The notes under the pieces are model-generated. The model saw only the letters and a program-made list of their open reading frames with translations, did no database searches and was not told the DNA's origin. The position numbers and the translations under genes are program-made. Of a DNA stretch of 64,000 nucleotides, positions 56,355 to 64,000 are shown piece by piece. How positions within the stretch are numbered: position 1 is the first letter of the stretch; each line of letters opens with the position of its first letter. The DNA is from Moellerella sp963519845 (GTDB taxonomy: Bacteria > Pseudomonadota > Gammaproteobacteria > Enterobacterales > Enterobacteriaceae): assembly GCA_963519845.1 (NCBI GenBank), contig CAUQNX010000015.1:31386-95385 (forward strand), in the 5' to 3' direction.

Positions 56355-58581
56355 TGATACTCTCCTTGTAGCGTAGAAGTGCGCGCTTTAATGATTCATT
56401 TTGATTCACATTTTGCGCCAAATTGTTGTGCAATTTATTTTCGAGTTCTATAAAGGTGGCATTTCGGGTGGCATTCAGTTTGTAGGCATCATCATGATGG
56501 ATTAATCCACTAAATCGTTGTCTTGATGTGACTAATGTGGGTGTTTTTGTGGGGGCTAATACACTGAGTAATTGGTTGCTGATAATCGCTTGATACTTAC
56601 TGCCCATAAAGTGGTCTGTTGCCATCGTCATAATCGTATCTAATGTCGGGTTATTCCATTGGGGGAAAATTTCATTGATGATAGACATATCCCCTTTGAT
56701 TGATTGCACATAGGCCTGTTGTTCTTTTTTCAGTTCCTTATCTAACGCGTTAGCGAGACTCGGCACTAAATAAAATTTATAATTCCCATTCATTCGCCAG
56801 CGAGCACGTACTGTTCCCGACCCTTTTCCTGCTGGATGATTTGGATCCTCACCAATTTGTCTGGCTTCAAAGAAGCTGACGGTATTGCCGTGGTGATAAT
56901 AGACTTCGCCTATATCAGGAAAGGCTTTTTGTAGTGGAATAGTGGGCAAGGTCGCCAGCGTCCAGCTAAATCCCAAAATAGTGCCGAGTAACCCATAGAT
57001 TTCAAATAACCAGTTATCCATATTGGTATCAAAGGGAACGCTGGTAACCGTATCGGCATCATTGACGTGACGGAAATGCATGAGCGAGGATAAGGCTTTA
57101 ACTCCACTCCCCGTAAAAACACGCGGGCTACCATAGGTGTATAAGAGTGGATTATTATTCCTTAATTCGGTGGCGTGCAATAACGCAAGGGCTCCTCCTA
57201 AACTATGACCACAGATATATAATTTTTTGATTTTAGAATCTGATTTTTGTTTAATATCTGTAGTTTTTGCACTGAAATATTTTTCAATACACTGATAAGC
57301 CTCTAAAAACCCCTTATGTACTTTGGCATTGTCGGCAGAAATAATATTTTTCGGGCAAGGGATCGGCAGATAGGTTCCATCAGTAAGCGCATCTCTGGCA
57401 CTGGCGGTTCCACGCCATGCGGCAATAATCTGTGTGTCGTTTTCCACAAAAAACATTTGGGTGTCATGTTCAAATCTTTCGGGCGCGTCGACTTGAGCAA
57501 TATCTAAGAAAATGGCAGGGCGATAGCGTTCATTAAACGGGACATCGGTGACAATCGCGGGGTAAACCGAAGCGTCATTAATCACCGGAGCTTTCGATAA
57601 GTCGAAACACTGTTGATAGAAAAATGAGGTGGTGGTGCCGGATGTCCGGATAAATTCACGCATATCCTCGATTTCGTCAGGGTCAATCATCATCTCATCT
57701 TTATAAACAAGTAGAGACATCAATCCTAAATTATACGCATTGATCATATCGTAATCAGGTGTGTGGTTGAGGACTAAAGACCATGCTCTAAAGGGGCAGA
57801 CTTCAATCACATTACACTGATTAAAATGCTCACTGCTAAACGCTAATCCGTTAAATTCATCGTCTTTCGGGAAGTGATAATAAGGTAGCCCAAATTTAGC
57901 CTGATCCCATTGCGCGATATTCGGCGCTTTATCGCACAACTCTCCGATAACAGCATAACGATAGTGATAGCCGTTGGATTCTGCTTGAGGTTTGACGATG
58001 GAATGGGCTTCTTCCCGTAATGCTCGCAAGGGGCGTTTTTCCATTTCATCCGTGAGTATTTGGGCTGATAGCGTTAATGTTGTGCTTGTTCGTGGTAAAT
58101 GATCTTCCCGAAAGTAACCGTTAGCATCCGTTTGCCCTTCTTTAATGACGTCACTCCCTACTGTTAAAATGTAAGGCATTTTAACTAACGGCACACCAAA
58201 CTCATCCAAAAGAATACATTCAATCCAATGTGTTAATTCAGTACTCTCTTCATCGTTTGAGGTGTTGTTTTGATATTCAGAATAAGGTAAAGACTCATTG
58301 TTTGTAAACGGGGCGTAACTATCATTAATAGAAGGGATAAAGCGAGATTTGCAAGGACAAGAGCTAATGCTCTCTAATGTACCAGCTTGCTTTCTATCTT
58401 CAAGCCATGTGCTGTTCACACCACCGATAATCTGATAAGCACCAGAATGCTTACCGCAGCTGACTATGTCCCCCTCTCGAGCACCCGCAACACCATACCA
58501 TTGCATGGTGTTATCACCCGTTAAAATCTGTCCGCCACATGTTGTTTTATCGCCAACCCTTAAAAAGTATCCGAGAGCCAT
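56335..58581 (-). CDS. type VI secretion effector: PAAR domain fused to class 3 lipase
   Basis: A 748-residue protein. Residues about 1-85 form a PAAR spike-tip domain (YFLRVGDKTTCGGQILTG, GDIVSCGKHSGAYQI). Residues about 110-190 resemble the beta-sandwich linker found in enterobacterial effectors (LLDEFGVPLVKMPYILTVG, TDANGYFRED). A class 3 lipase domain follows (about 290-600): nucleophile elbow GHSLGG with Ser460, Asp508/Asp510 in NDADTV and His563/His564 in YYHHGN. The likely action is hydrolysis of membrane phospholipids in rival cells after delivery on VgrG. The gene ends inside the first lipoprotein gene. No VgrG, chaperone or T6SS structural gene lies in the window. AAGGTAG precedes the ATG. 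Confidence 0.85.
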   Translation of the reverse strand: MALGYFLRVGDKTTCGGQILTGDNTMQWYGVAGAREGDIVSCGKHSGAYQIIGGVNSTWLEDRKQAGTLESISSCPCKSRFIPSINDSYAPFTNNESLPYSEYQNNTSNDEESTELTHWIECILLDEFGVPLVKMPYILTVGSDVIKEGQTDANGYFREDHLPRTSTTLTLSAQILTDEMEKRPLRALREEAHSIVKPQAESNGYHYRYAVIGELCDKAPNIAQWDQAKFGLPYYHFPKDDEFNGLAFSSEHFNQCNVIEVCPFRAWSLVLNHTPDYDMINAYNLGLMSLLVYKDEMMIDPDEIEDMREFIRTSGTTTSFFYQQCFDLSKAPVINDASVYPAIVTDVPFNERYRPAIFLDIAQVDAPERFEHDTQMFFVENDTQIIAAWRGTASARDALTDGTYLPIPCPKNIISADNAKVHKGFLEAYQCIEKYFSAKTTDIKQKSDSKIKKLYICGHSLGGALALLHATELRNNNPLLYTYGSPRVFTGSGVKALSSLMHFRHVNDADTVTSVPFDTNMDNWLFEIYGLLGTILGFSWTLATLPTIPLQKAFPDIGEVYYHHGNTVSFFEARQIGEDPNHPAGKGSGTVRARWRMNGNYKFYLVPSLANALDKELKKEQQAYVQSIKGDMSIINEIFPQWNNPTLDTIMTMATDHFMGSKYQAIISNQLLSVLAPTKTPTLVTSRQRFSGLIHHDDAYKLNATRNATFIELENKLHNNLAQNVNQNESLKRALLRYKESINEISVS

Positions 58582-58685
58582 AAATCTACCTTAAGCTATC
58601 TGTTTTTTGCATTAAAAATTTAGCTTAAGACTAACATAATGAAGGTTGATATTATATTTTTTATAATTCCACTAGCCTATTGCAT

Positions 58686-58701
58686 TAGACCACTCGGTCT
58701 A
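58686..58701. promoter_or_regulatory. NemR operator upstream of nemR
   Basis: TAGACCACTCGGTCTA is the inverted repeat TAGACC-N4-GGTCTA known as the NemR box in E. coli, 15 bp before the nemR ATG. Confidence 0.9.
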
Positions 58702-58715
58702 CTATAGTTATTGTC

Positions 58716-59312
58716 ATGAACAGACATCCTGAACTTGATACACGTGAACATCTCCTAGCTACTGGTGAGCAACTTTGCCTCCAGCGGGGCTTTACTGCCA
58801 TGGGATTAAGCGAGCTCTTACGGGTTGCTAAAGTGCCGAAGGGCTCTTTTTACCACTATTTTCGCTCTAAGGAAGATTTTGGTGTTGTCTTGTTAGAGCA
58901 GCATTATCAACAATATACTCGTCAGCTGACTGCACGTTTTTCTCAGCCAGTTGGTAATTATCGCGATAAATTAATCGCTTATTATCAAGATTCACTCACC
59001 CTGTTTTGTCAGCAAGGTCAGATCACTGGCTGTTTGACGGTTAAATTATCGGCGGAAGTATGTGATCTTTCCGAAGATATGCGCACCACTATTGATAAAG
59101 GCACAACTGAAATTATTGCCATTCTGGCTGATGCTCTGGAAAAAGCTAGAGATGAACAGAGTGTGATCTTTGAAGGTGATCCCCTGTCACGAGCTCAGAT
59201 TTTTTATACCTTATGGTTGGGCGCCAATCTACATGCAAAAGTTTCACGCAGCGCGACACCATTAGAGAATGCATTGTCTCATGTATCATCACTTTTAATA
59301 ATTCCCGCCTAA
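58716..59312 (+). CDS. nemR: TetR-family electrophile/bleach sensor NemR
   Basis: Repressor of nemRA, released by N-ethylmaleimide, methylglyoxal, quinones and hypochlorous acid. It has 198 residues (199 in E. coli). The helix-turn-helix is at about residues 25-50 (MGLSELLRVAKVPKGSFYHY). The redox switch residues Cys106 (GCLTVKLS) and Lys175 (LHAKVSRS) are both conserved at E. coli numbering. It is followed 54 bp later by nemA, with a second operator-like site in between. Confidence 0.95.
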   Translation: MNRHPELDTREHLLATGEQLCLQRGFTAMGLSELLRVAKVPKGSFYHYFRSKEDFGVVLLEQHYQQYTRQLTARFSQPVGNYRDKLIAYYQDSLTLFCQQGQITGCLTVKLSAEVCDLSEDMRTTIDKGTTEIIAILADALEKARDEQSVIFEGDPLSRAQIFYTLWLGANLHAKVSRSATPLENALSHVSSLLIIPA

Positions 59313-59339
59313 TAGAGGCGTTTTTATTTCATCAATTAC

Positions 59340-59354
59340 TAGACGACCGGTCTA
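59340..59354. promoter_or_regulatory. second NemR-like inverted repeat upstream of nemA
   Basis: TAGACGACCGGTCTA has the same outer arms as the nemR operator but is one base shorter (TAGAC-N5-GTCTA), with an inner GACCGGTC palindrome. It lies 12 bp before nemA and may allow separate control of nemA. Confidence 0.5.
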
Positions 59355-59366
59355 TTAAGGTATTTT

Positions 59367-60482
59367 ATGTCTTCAAATATTCTATTTTCACCATTAAAAG
59401 TTGGCGCTATCACACTTGCTAATCGTGTATTTATGGCACCATTAACTCGTTTGCGTAGTATTGAGCCGGGTGATATCCCTACGCCATTAATGACTGAATA
59501 CTATCGTCAAAGAGCCAGCTCAGGTCTGATTATTTCAGAAGCAACACAAATTTCAGCCCAATCAAAAGGCTATGCTGGCGCGCCGGGTTTGCACTCAAGT
59601 GAGCAAATCGAAGCCTGGAAAAAGATCACTGCTGCGGTTCATGCTGAGAAGGGTCATATCGCCGTTCAGCTATGGCATACAGGACGAATCTCCCATGATA
59701 GCTTACAACCTAATGGGCTAGCGCCTGTCGCTCCGTCTGCAATTCGTGCTGAAGATACTCGCACTTCACTGCGTGATGAACAGGGGCTGCCAATTCGCGT
59801 TGATACATCAACCCCGCGCGCGCTAGAAACCGCAGAAATTGCGGGTATTGTAGAAGATTTTCGTCAAGCCGCCGCCAATGCACGCGATGCAGGATTCGAT
59901 TATCTTGAACTCCATTCGGCCCATGGTTATCTGCTACATCAGTTTTTATCACCATCATCGAACCAACGTACCGATCAATACGGCGGCAGTATTGAAAATC
60001 GTACCCGTTTAGCTCTTGAAGTGGTTGATGCCGTAAGCAAAGAGTGGCATGCCGATAATATCGGTATCCGTATTTCACCTATTGGTCCCTTTAATGGTGT
60101 GGATAATGGCGATGAAGAACAAGAAGCCGCACTCTATTTTATTGAGCAATTAAATCAACGCAAACTGGCTTATTTGCATATTTCAGAACCAGATTGGGCA
60201 GGCGGAAAACCTTATACCGATGAATTCCGAGCTCAAATCCGCGAACATTATCAAGGTGTCATCGTGGGAGCTGGCGCATACACTGCGGAAAAAGCAGAAA
60301 CACTGATAGAGAAAGGCTATATCGATGCAGTTGCATTTGGCCGCCTATATATTGCAAATCCCGATCTAGTTGAGCGTCTACAAAACCACACTGAGCTCAA
60401 TACACCACACCCAGAGTCTTTTTATGGTGGTAGCGCAGAGGGTTATACCGACTACCCGATGTTAAAATCAAATAACGCATAG
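59367..60482 (+). CDS. nemA: N-ethylmaleimide reductase NemA
   Basis: FMN-dependent ene-reductase of the Old Yellow Enzyme family that detoxifies electrophiles such as N-ethylmaleimide, nitroesters and quinones. It has 371 residues (365 in E. coli). The (beta/alpha)8 barrel shows FMAPLTRLRS, the QLWHTGRISH motif, HSAHGYLLHQFLSPSSN and the FMN-phosphate loop in VIVGAGAYTAEKAE with GYIDAVAFGRLYIANPDL. AAGG lies before the ATG. It is cotranscribed with nemR as in E. coli. Confidence 0.95.
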   Translation: MSSNILFSPLKVGAITLANRVFMAPLTRLRSIEPGDIPTPLMTEYYRQRASSGLIISEATQISAQSKGYAGAPGLHSSEQIEAWKKITAAVHAEKGHIAVQLWHTGRISHDSLQPNGLAPVAPSAIRAEDTRTSLRDEQGLPIRVDTSTPRALETAEIAGIVEDFRQAAANARDAGFDYLELHSAHGYLLHQFLSPSSNQRTDQYGGSIENRTRLALEVVDAVSKEWHADNIGIRISPIGPFNGVDNGDEEQEAALYFIEQLNQRKLAYLHISEPDWAGGKPYTDEFRAQIREHYQGVIVGAGAYTAEKAETLIEKGYIDAVAFGRLYIANPDLVERLQNHTELNTPHPESFYGGSAEGYTDYPMLKSNNA

Positions 60483-60492
60483 AAAAATTTAG

Positions 60493-60536
60493 CACCAATA
60501 GGCTGAACTTATAATTTTCATTTAAGCCTATTGGTG
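60493..60536. terminator. hairpin shared by converging nemA and bioH
   Basis: A perfect 12-bp stem, CACCAATAGGCT with AGCCTATTGGTG, whose right arm includes the bioH stop codon. T-rich bases follow on the minus strand, so it should terminate bioH and perhaps nemA. Confidence 0.75.
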
Positions 60537-61319
60537 TTCTTGATTAAAATCGACCAATAATTGAATAAACTCATCAGGATGAGAGATAAAAGGGGCATGA
60601 GCACTGTTTTTCATCACCACAGATAAAGAGCCCGGCAGCATGGTATCTAATAAAGGAACTATTTTGCGGGGTACTAGCCCATCGAGATAGCCATAAATAC
60701 GTAAAAAAGGGATGGAGAGCGACTCTAATGCGCGTCTTAAATCGGCAGTGCGTAAAATATCTAATCCGCTATCGAGCACTTCAACACTCGGCGCAGGTTG
60801 TGCCAAGATAATTGATTTTAATAATTTAGCATCTTTGCGTGCGCTAGCCGTTCCCAAGGTTTGCAAAGCTAAAAATTGTTCTACCGTACGTTGAAAATTA
60901 GCCTGTAAATGATGTTGAAAGCTAGCCAAAACGTCAGGTTTTATCCCCGGCCACTCACTCTCTTGCGCCTGAAAACAAGGCGATGAAGCAACTGTAATTA
61001 GCGCCTTAATGTTATCGCTATGATCTAATGCAATCTGACTCGCCACTAAGCCACCCAATGACCAACCCAGCCAAATAGCCTTCATTGCGCTATCTTGCTT
61101 AACGGCCTCAGCCCATACACAATCAGCGATTTGTTGTAGGCTCATAGGGGGAAAGCCCTGACTACGCCCATATCCCGGTAAATCCACCAGATGAAAACGA
61201 AATTGTGAAGCGGCTCCCGAAGTGATTGAGTGCCAAACCTCAGCATTCAAACCCCAGCCGTGCAGTAACACAATATCTTGATCTCCTTCACCTAAAGTCT
61301 GCCAGTATAGTTGCGCCAT
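60528..61319 (-). CDS. bioH: pimeloyl-ACP methyl ester carboxylesterase BioH
   Basis: Alpha/beta hydrolase that removes the methyl group from pimeloyl-ACP methyl ester, closing the first stage of biotin synthesis. It has 263 residues (256 in E. coli). The nucleophile is Ser87 in GWSLGG, the acid in GYLDGLVP and the His in SAHAPFISHP. The oxyanion segment HGWGLN is near residue 20. It is divergent from gntX, as in E. coli. Confidence 0.96.
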   Translation of the reverse strand: MAQLYWQTLGEGDQDIVLLHGWGLNAEVWHSITSGAASQFRFHLVDLPGYGRSQGFPPMSLQQIADCVWAEAVKQDSAMKAIWLGWSLGGLVASQIALDHSDNIKALITVASSPCFQAQESEWPGIKPDVLASFQHHLQANFQRTVEQFLALQTLGTASARKDAKLLKSIILAQPAPSVEVLDSGLDILRTADLRRALESLSIPFLRIYGYLDGLVPRKIVPLLDTMLPGSLSVVMKNSAHAPFISHPDEFIQLLVDFNQEHQ

Positions 61320-61353
61320 AGTTATACTCTCTTTTTTATTCCGAGGAGTCTCT

Positions 61354-62037
61354 ATGCTAACAATGGAAGGCTACTGTTGGCTATGTCAACAGCGATTAAA
61401 ATTACCTCAGCAGGGTATTTGTTCCTTTTGTTTAAAAACATTACCTACTTATCCTCGATCTTGCCCTCGATGCGGCCTTCCCATTGAGTATGAGGGTTTC
61501 GATTGTGGAGCTTGTTTGGTGACGCCACCAGCATGGGATCAATTAATTACTGTCACGCCCTACTGTTTTCCATTACGCAGGCTAATTCATCAATATAAAT
61601 TTAAGCCGCAACCCCAGCTTGCGATACCACTTGCACGACTTTTTTTACTCCATTGGCTTAATGGCTATCGCTCATTATCTTGGCATAAACCCGATTTACT
61701 GATCATCATCCCTTTGCATAAAAAACGCCGATGGCAGCGTGGATTTGATCAGGTGGATGAGATCGGATGGAGATTAGCGAAATGGCTTAAGATAGCCTAT
61801 TCAAATAAATCATTAATACGCACTCGTGATACACTGACGCAGGTAACACTAAAACGCACTCAGCGTCAGCGGAATATCAGAGATGCTTTTTCGCTGGAAG
61901 GCACTGTACAGGGACGGAATGTAGCACTACTGGATGATATCATCACCACAGGTGCCACAATGAATACGGCAGCACAATTGCTTATTTGTGCTGGAGCACT
62001 CTCTGTACAGGCATGGTCTATATGCCGAACCTTGTAG
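61354..62037 (+). CDS. gntX: ComF-family phosphoribosyltransferase-like protein GntX
   Basis: ComF/GntX-type protein of 227 residues, needed in E. coli for use of extracellular DNA as a nutrient. An N-terminal zinc-ribbon-like region carries Cys pairs (CWLC, CSFC, CPRC, CGAC in the first 60 residues). The C-terminal phosphoribosyltransferase fold has the PRPP-binding motif VALLDDIITTGATM (about residues 190-203). It lies between bioH and nfuA as in E. coli. Confidence 0.92.
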   Translation: MLTMEGYCWLCQQRLKLPQQGICSFCLKTLPTYPRSCPRCGLPIEYEGFDCGACLVTPPAWDQLITVTPYCFPLRRLIHQYKFKPQPQLAIPLARLFLLHWLNGYRSLSWHKPDLLIIIPLHKKRRWQRGFDQVDEIGWRLAKWLKIAYSNKSLIRTRDTLTQVTLKRTQRQRNIRDAFSLEGTVQGRNVALLDDIITTGATMNTAAQLLICAGALSVQAWSICRTL

Positions 62038-62100
62038 AACAGGGTAAAATGGGCGTATTATAACCAACTGAAGCAGTCAACTATTATCGAGCAAAATATG

Positions 62101-62679
62101 ATGATTAATATTACAGAAACGGCACAAGCCCATTTTGCCAAACTGCTGGCAAACCAAGAACCCGGTACACAAATTAGAGTATTTGTTATTAACCCAGGCA
62201 CGCCTACTGCGGAATGTGGCGTATCTTACTGTCCGCCAGATGCAGTTGAAGCGACAGATACTAAATTAGAATTTCCGCTACTCTCAGCCTATGTTGATGA
62301 AATCAGTATTCCGTTTTTAGAAGAAGCAGAAATTGATTTTGTCACCGATCAATTAGGATCTCAGCTGACACTCAAAGCACCAAATGCGAAAATGCGTAAA
62401 GTCTCTGATGATTCACCACTGATTGAACGTGTTGAATATGTTCTACAATCGCAAATTAACCCACAATTAGCGGGTCACGGCGGACGTGTTTCCCTGATGG
62501 AAATCACTGATGATGGCTTTGCTATTCTGCAATTTGGCGGCGGCTGTAACGGCTGTTCAATGGTCGACGTTACCTTAAAAGAAGGTATCGAAAAAGAGCT
62601 GTTAAAAATGTTTGATGGTGAACTTAAGGGTGTTAAAGATCTGACGGAACACCAGCGCGGCGATCACTCATTCTATTAA
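62101..62679 (+). CDS. nfuA: Fe-S cluster carrier NfuA
   Basis: Carries and delivers 4Fe-4S clusters to apo-proteins under oxidative stress or iron limitation. It has an N-terminal degenerate A-type domain (residues 1-95) and a C-terminal Nfu domain with the cluster-binding CNGCS (about residues 149-153, in FGGGCNGCSMVDVTLKEG). The ATG at 62101 gives 192 residues, one more than E. coli; ATG 62098 is immediately before it. It ends at a terminator before glpE. Confidence 0.97.
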   Translation: MINITETAQAHFAKLLANQEPGTQIRVFVINPGTPTAECGVSYCPPDAVEATDTKLEFPLLSAYVDEISIPFLEEAEIDFVTDQLGSQLTLKAPNAKMRKVSDDSPLIERVEYVLQSQINPQLAGHGGRVSLMEITDDGFAILQFGGGCNGCSMVDVTLKEGIEKELLKMFDGELKGVKDLTEHQRGDHSFY

Positions 62680-62787
62680 GTGAGCGATTCAGTTATTAGC
62701 GTAATTATTCAGCTTATAGTAAGTCATAAACCCAGTATAGAGCGTTGCAACTTGCTGTAATTTGAAATATAAAACAGTATCAAGCCC

Positions 62788-62820
62788 AAAGACATCTGAA
62801 CTCAGCTCAGATGTCTTTTC
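62788..62820 (+). terminator. terminator of nfuA
   Basis: A 12-bp stem, AAAGACATCTGA with TCAGATGTCTTT, loop ACTCAGC, followed by further T. It lies 109 bp after the nfuA stop and 33 bp before glpE. Confidence 0.85.
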
Positions 62821-62852
62821 GTTATCTGACACTATTATTTATTAGAGACCTT

Positions 62853-63176
62853 ATGGACCATTTTCAGACGATATCACTCGAACAAGCCCATGAATTTTGG
62901 TCAAGTAAGACCGCTATACTCGTCGATATTCGTGATCCGCAAAGTTTTCGTGCTGGCCATGCAACAGGCGCATTTCATCTCACTAATGACAGTATCAATG
63001 CTTTTATTGAGCAATATGACTATGAGCAGCCAATTATGGTCATGTGTTATCATGGTCATAGTAGCCAGGGTGTTGCTCAATATCTAATTAATATCGGTTT
63101 TGAAACAATCTACAGTATCAATGGTGGTTTCGAGGCTTGGAAGAGAGAATACCCACAGGCGATTAGCTCTCTTTAA
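62853..63176 (+). CDS. glpE: thiosulfate sulfurtransferase GlpE
   Basis: Single-domain rhodanese that moves sulfur from thiosulfate to cyanide or thioredoxin. ATG 62853 gives 107 residues (108 in E. coli) beginning MDHFQTISL; the earlier frame start at 62811 falls within the nfuA terminator. The catalytic Cys lies in MCYHGHSSQG, the rhodanese loop, near residue 65. DIRDPQSFRAGHA is the other signature. It is followed 16 bp later by glpG, as in the E. coli glpEGR operon. Confidence 0.95.
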   Translation: MDHFQTISLEQAHEFWSSKTAILVDIRDPQSFRAGHATGAFHLTNDSINAFIEQYDYEQPIMVMCYHGHSSQGVAQYLINIGFETIYSINGGFEAWKREYPQAISSL

Positions 63177-63192
63177 TAGGACAAAAACAGAG

Positions 63193-64000
63193 ATGATCCA
63201 TGTAACTACCATTGCAAATCCACGCTTAGCACAAGCTTTTATTGATTATATGGCCACCTATCAGGTCCAGTTAACTGCGCAAGTCAATCAAGAACGGCAG
63301 GTTGAGTTGTGGCTAGCTGACGATAAGCATCTGGAGCAAGTCAATCACGAGCTATCGATTTTTCTGCTAGACCCACTCAATCCCCGCTATCAAGCGGCCA
63401 GTTGGCAAACTGGGGAGCTCAATAGCCAATTTAATTATCGCAATTATCTGACGCTCGAATATCTAAAGAACCAATCCGGTCCTTTAACTATCGGTATATT
63501 GGTACTCTGTATTCTGATCTATATTTGGATGCAGATCAGCGGTGATTACAATGTTATGACCTATCTTGCTTGGCCGTCAGAGTCGCAGCAAATGGAACTT
63601 TGGCGCTGGTTTACCCCCGCTTTTTTACACTTTTCCATCTCTCATATCGCTTTTAACTTGGTTTTATGGTGGTATCTTGCCGGTCAGGTAGAGCGGCAAC
63701 TGGGATTTGGTAAATTACTGACAATTACTTTAGTTGCTGCCTTATTTAGTAACTGGGGACAATCGATCTTTAGTGGCCCCAATTTCGGCGGTATTTCCGG
63801 TGTGGTCTACGCACTAGTGGCTTATGTCTGGTTCACCGGTGAGCGGCAGCCTGAAAAAGGGATCTATGCGCCTCGTGGCTTAATGGGAATATCAATTCTC
63901 TGGTTATTTTTAGGCTACTTTAGTATTTTAGGTGATCAGATTGCCAATGCCGCACATACTTCAGGGTTAATCATCGGTTTATTGATGGGAGTATGGGATA
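63193..64000 (+). CDS. glpG: rhomboid protease GlpG, 3' end outside window
   Basis: Intramembrane serine protease, first 269 codons. A cytoplasmic N-terminal domain (about residues 1-90) precedes the membrane core. The nucleophile is in GGISGVVYAL (GxSG, near residue 201) and the catalytic His in ANAAHTSGL. The conserved HFSISHIAFNL and WWYLAGQVER (rhomboid WR-type loop) are present. The frame is open to the window end at 64000 and only the last few residues are missing. AGAG lies before the ATG at 63193. Confidence 0.95.
   Translation, partial: MIHVTTIANPRLAQAFIDYMATYQVQLTAQVNQERQVELWLADDKHLEQVNHELSIFLLDPLNPRYQAASWQTGELNSQFNYRNYLTLEYLKNQSGPLTIGILVLCILIYIWMQISGDYNVMTYLAWPSESQQMELWRWFTPAFLHFSISHIAFNLVLWWYLAGQVERQLGFGKLLTITLVAALFSNWGQSIFSGPNFGGISGVVYALVAYVWFTGERQPEKGIYAPRGLMGISILWLFLGYFSILGDQIANAAHTSGLIIGLLMGVWD

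Noticed and set aside
59710..60078. 122-codon minus-strand open frame
   Set aside because: Antisense to nemA and without family likeness.
1..64000. CRISPR arrays, tRNA and rRNA genes, prophage
   Set aside because: No regular spacer-repeat pattern, cloverleaf-like sequence, rRNA segment or phage structural genes were seen on reading both strands; a dedicated tRNA scan was not possible.

Overview
This 64-kb window is chromosomal DNA of a gammaproteobacterium in the order Enterobacterales. Most proteins read like close orthologues of Escherichia coli K-12 proteins (Gmk, SpoT, BipA, GlnA, OmpR, the Pst proteins, NfuA) and several blocks keep E. coli gene order. Base composition is lower in G+C than E. 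coli. The mix of E. coli-like core genes with a bactofilin, a Sel1 protein, a type VI effector and abg genes would fit a lineage such as Budviciaceae; that placement is inference and cannot be settled from the window.

Layout. (1) 1-12 kb: ligB (minus, cut by the window start), then gmk-rpoZ-spoT-trmH-recG, gltS (minus), xanP and yicH, as in E. coli. (2) 12-14 kb: fabY, dtd and yihX on the minus strand, with rbn absent between dtd and yihX. (3) 14-20 kb: abgR divergent from abgA-abgB-abgT (uptake and cleavage of p-aminobenzoyl-glutamate), in the slot before bipA. (4) 20-28 kb: bipA (minus), then a His-rich PadR regulator with a palindrome-covered promoter and a DUF2798 membrane protein, then glnA-glnL-glnG with a sigma-54 promoter and NtrC sites. 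(5) 28-33.5 kb: a membrane-anchored bactofilin, a Sel1-repeat protein, hemN, yihI and an adenine permease behind a PurR box. (6) 33.5-41 kb: an A+T-rich accessory stretch with a NylB-like serine hydrolase, a polar amino-acid ABC transporter without its ATPase, a frameshifted DUF1471 gene, and a carbonic anhydrase/SulP transporter pair. (7) 41-48 kb: pstSCAB-phoU behind a consensus Pho box, then envZ-ompR and greB, all on the minus strand. (8) 48.5-54.2 kb: tex and feoABC, with FNR and Fur-like sites. (9) 54.2-58.6 kb: an orphan type VI secretion effector (PAAR plus class 3 lipase) followed by two paralogous lipoproteins, probably immunity proteins. (10) 58.7-64 kb: nemR-nemA, bioH (minus), gntX, nfuA, glpE and the start of glpG.

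The most interesting locus is 54.7-58.6 kb. Between the two lipoprotein genes lies a 43-codon in-frame remnant of a second effector gene. It joins a piece matching residues about 192-220 of the resident effector directly to the last residues and stop codon of the same family. The locus therefore looks like a duplicated effector-immunity pair whose second effector was deleted while its immunity gene was kept. The other regulatory set-piece is the PadR gene at 22.2 kb: three 14-bp palindromes, one of them exactly filling the spacer of a near-consensus sigma-70 promoter. No tRNA, rRNA, CRISPR array, complete insertion sequence or prophage was recognised.
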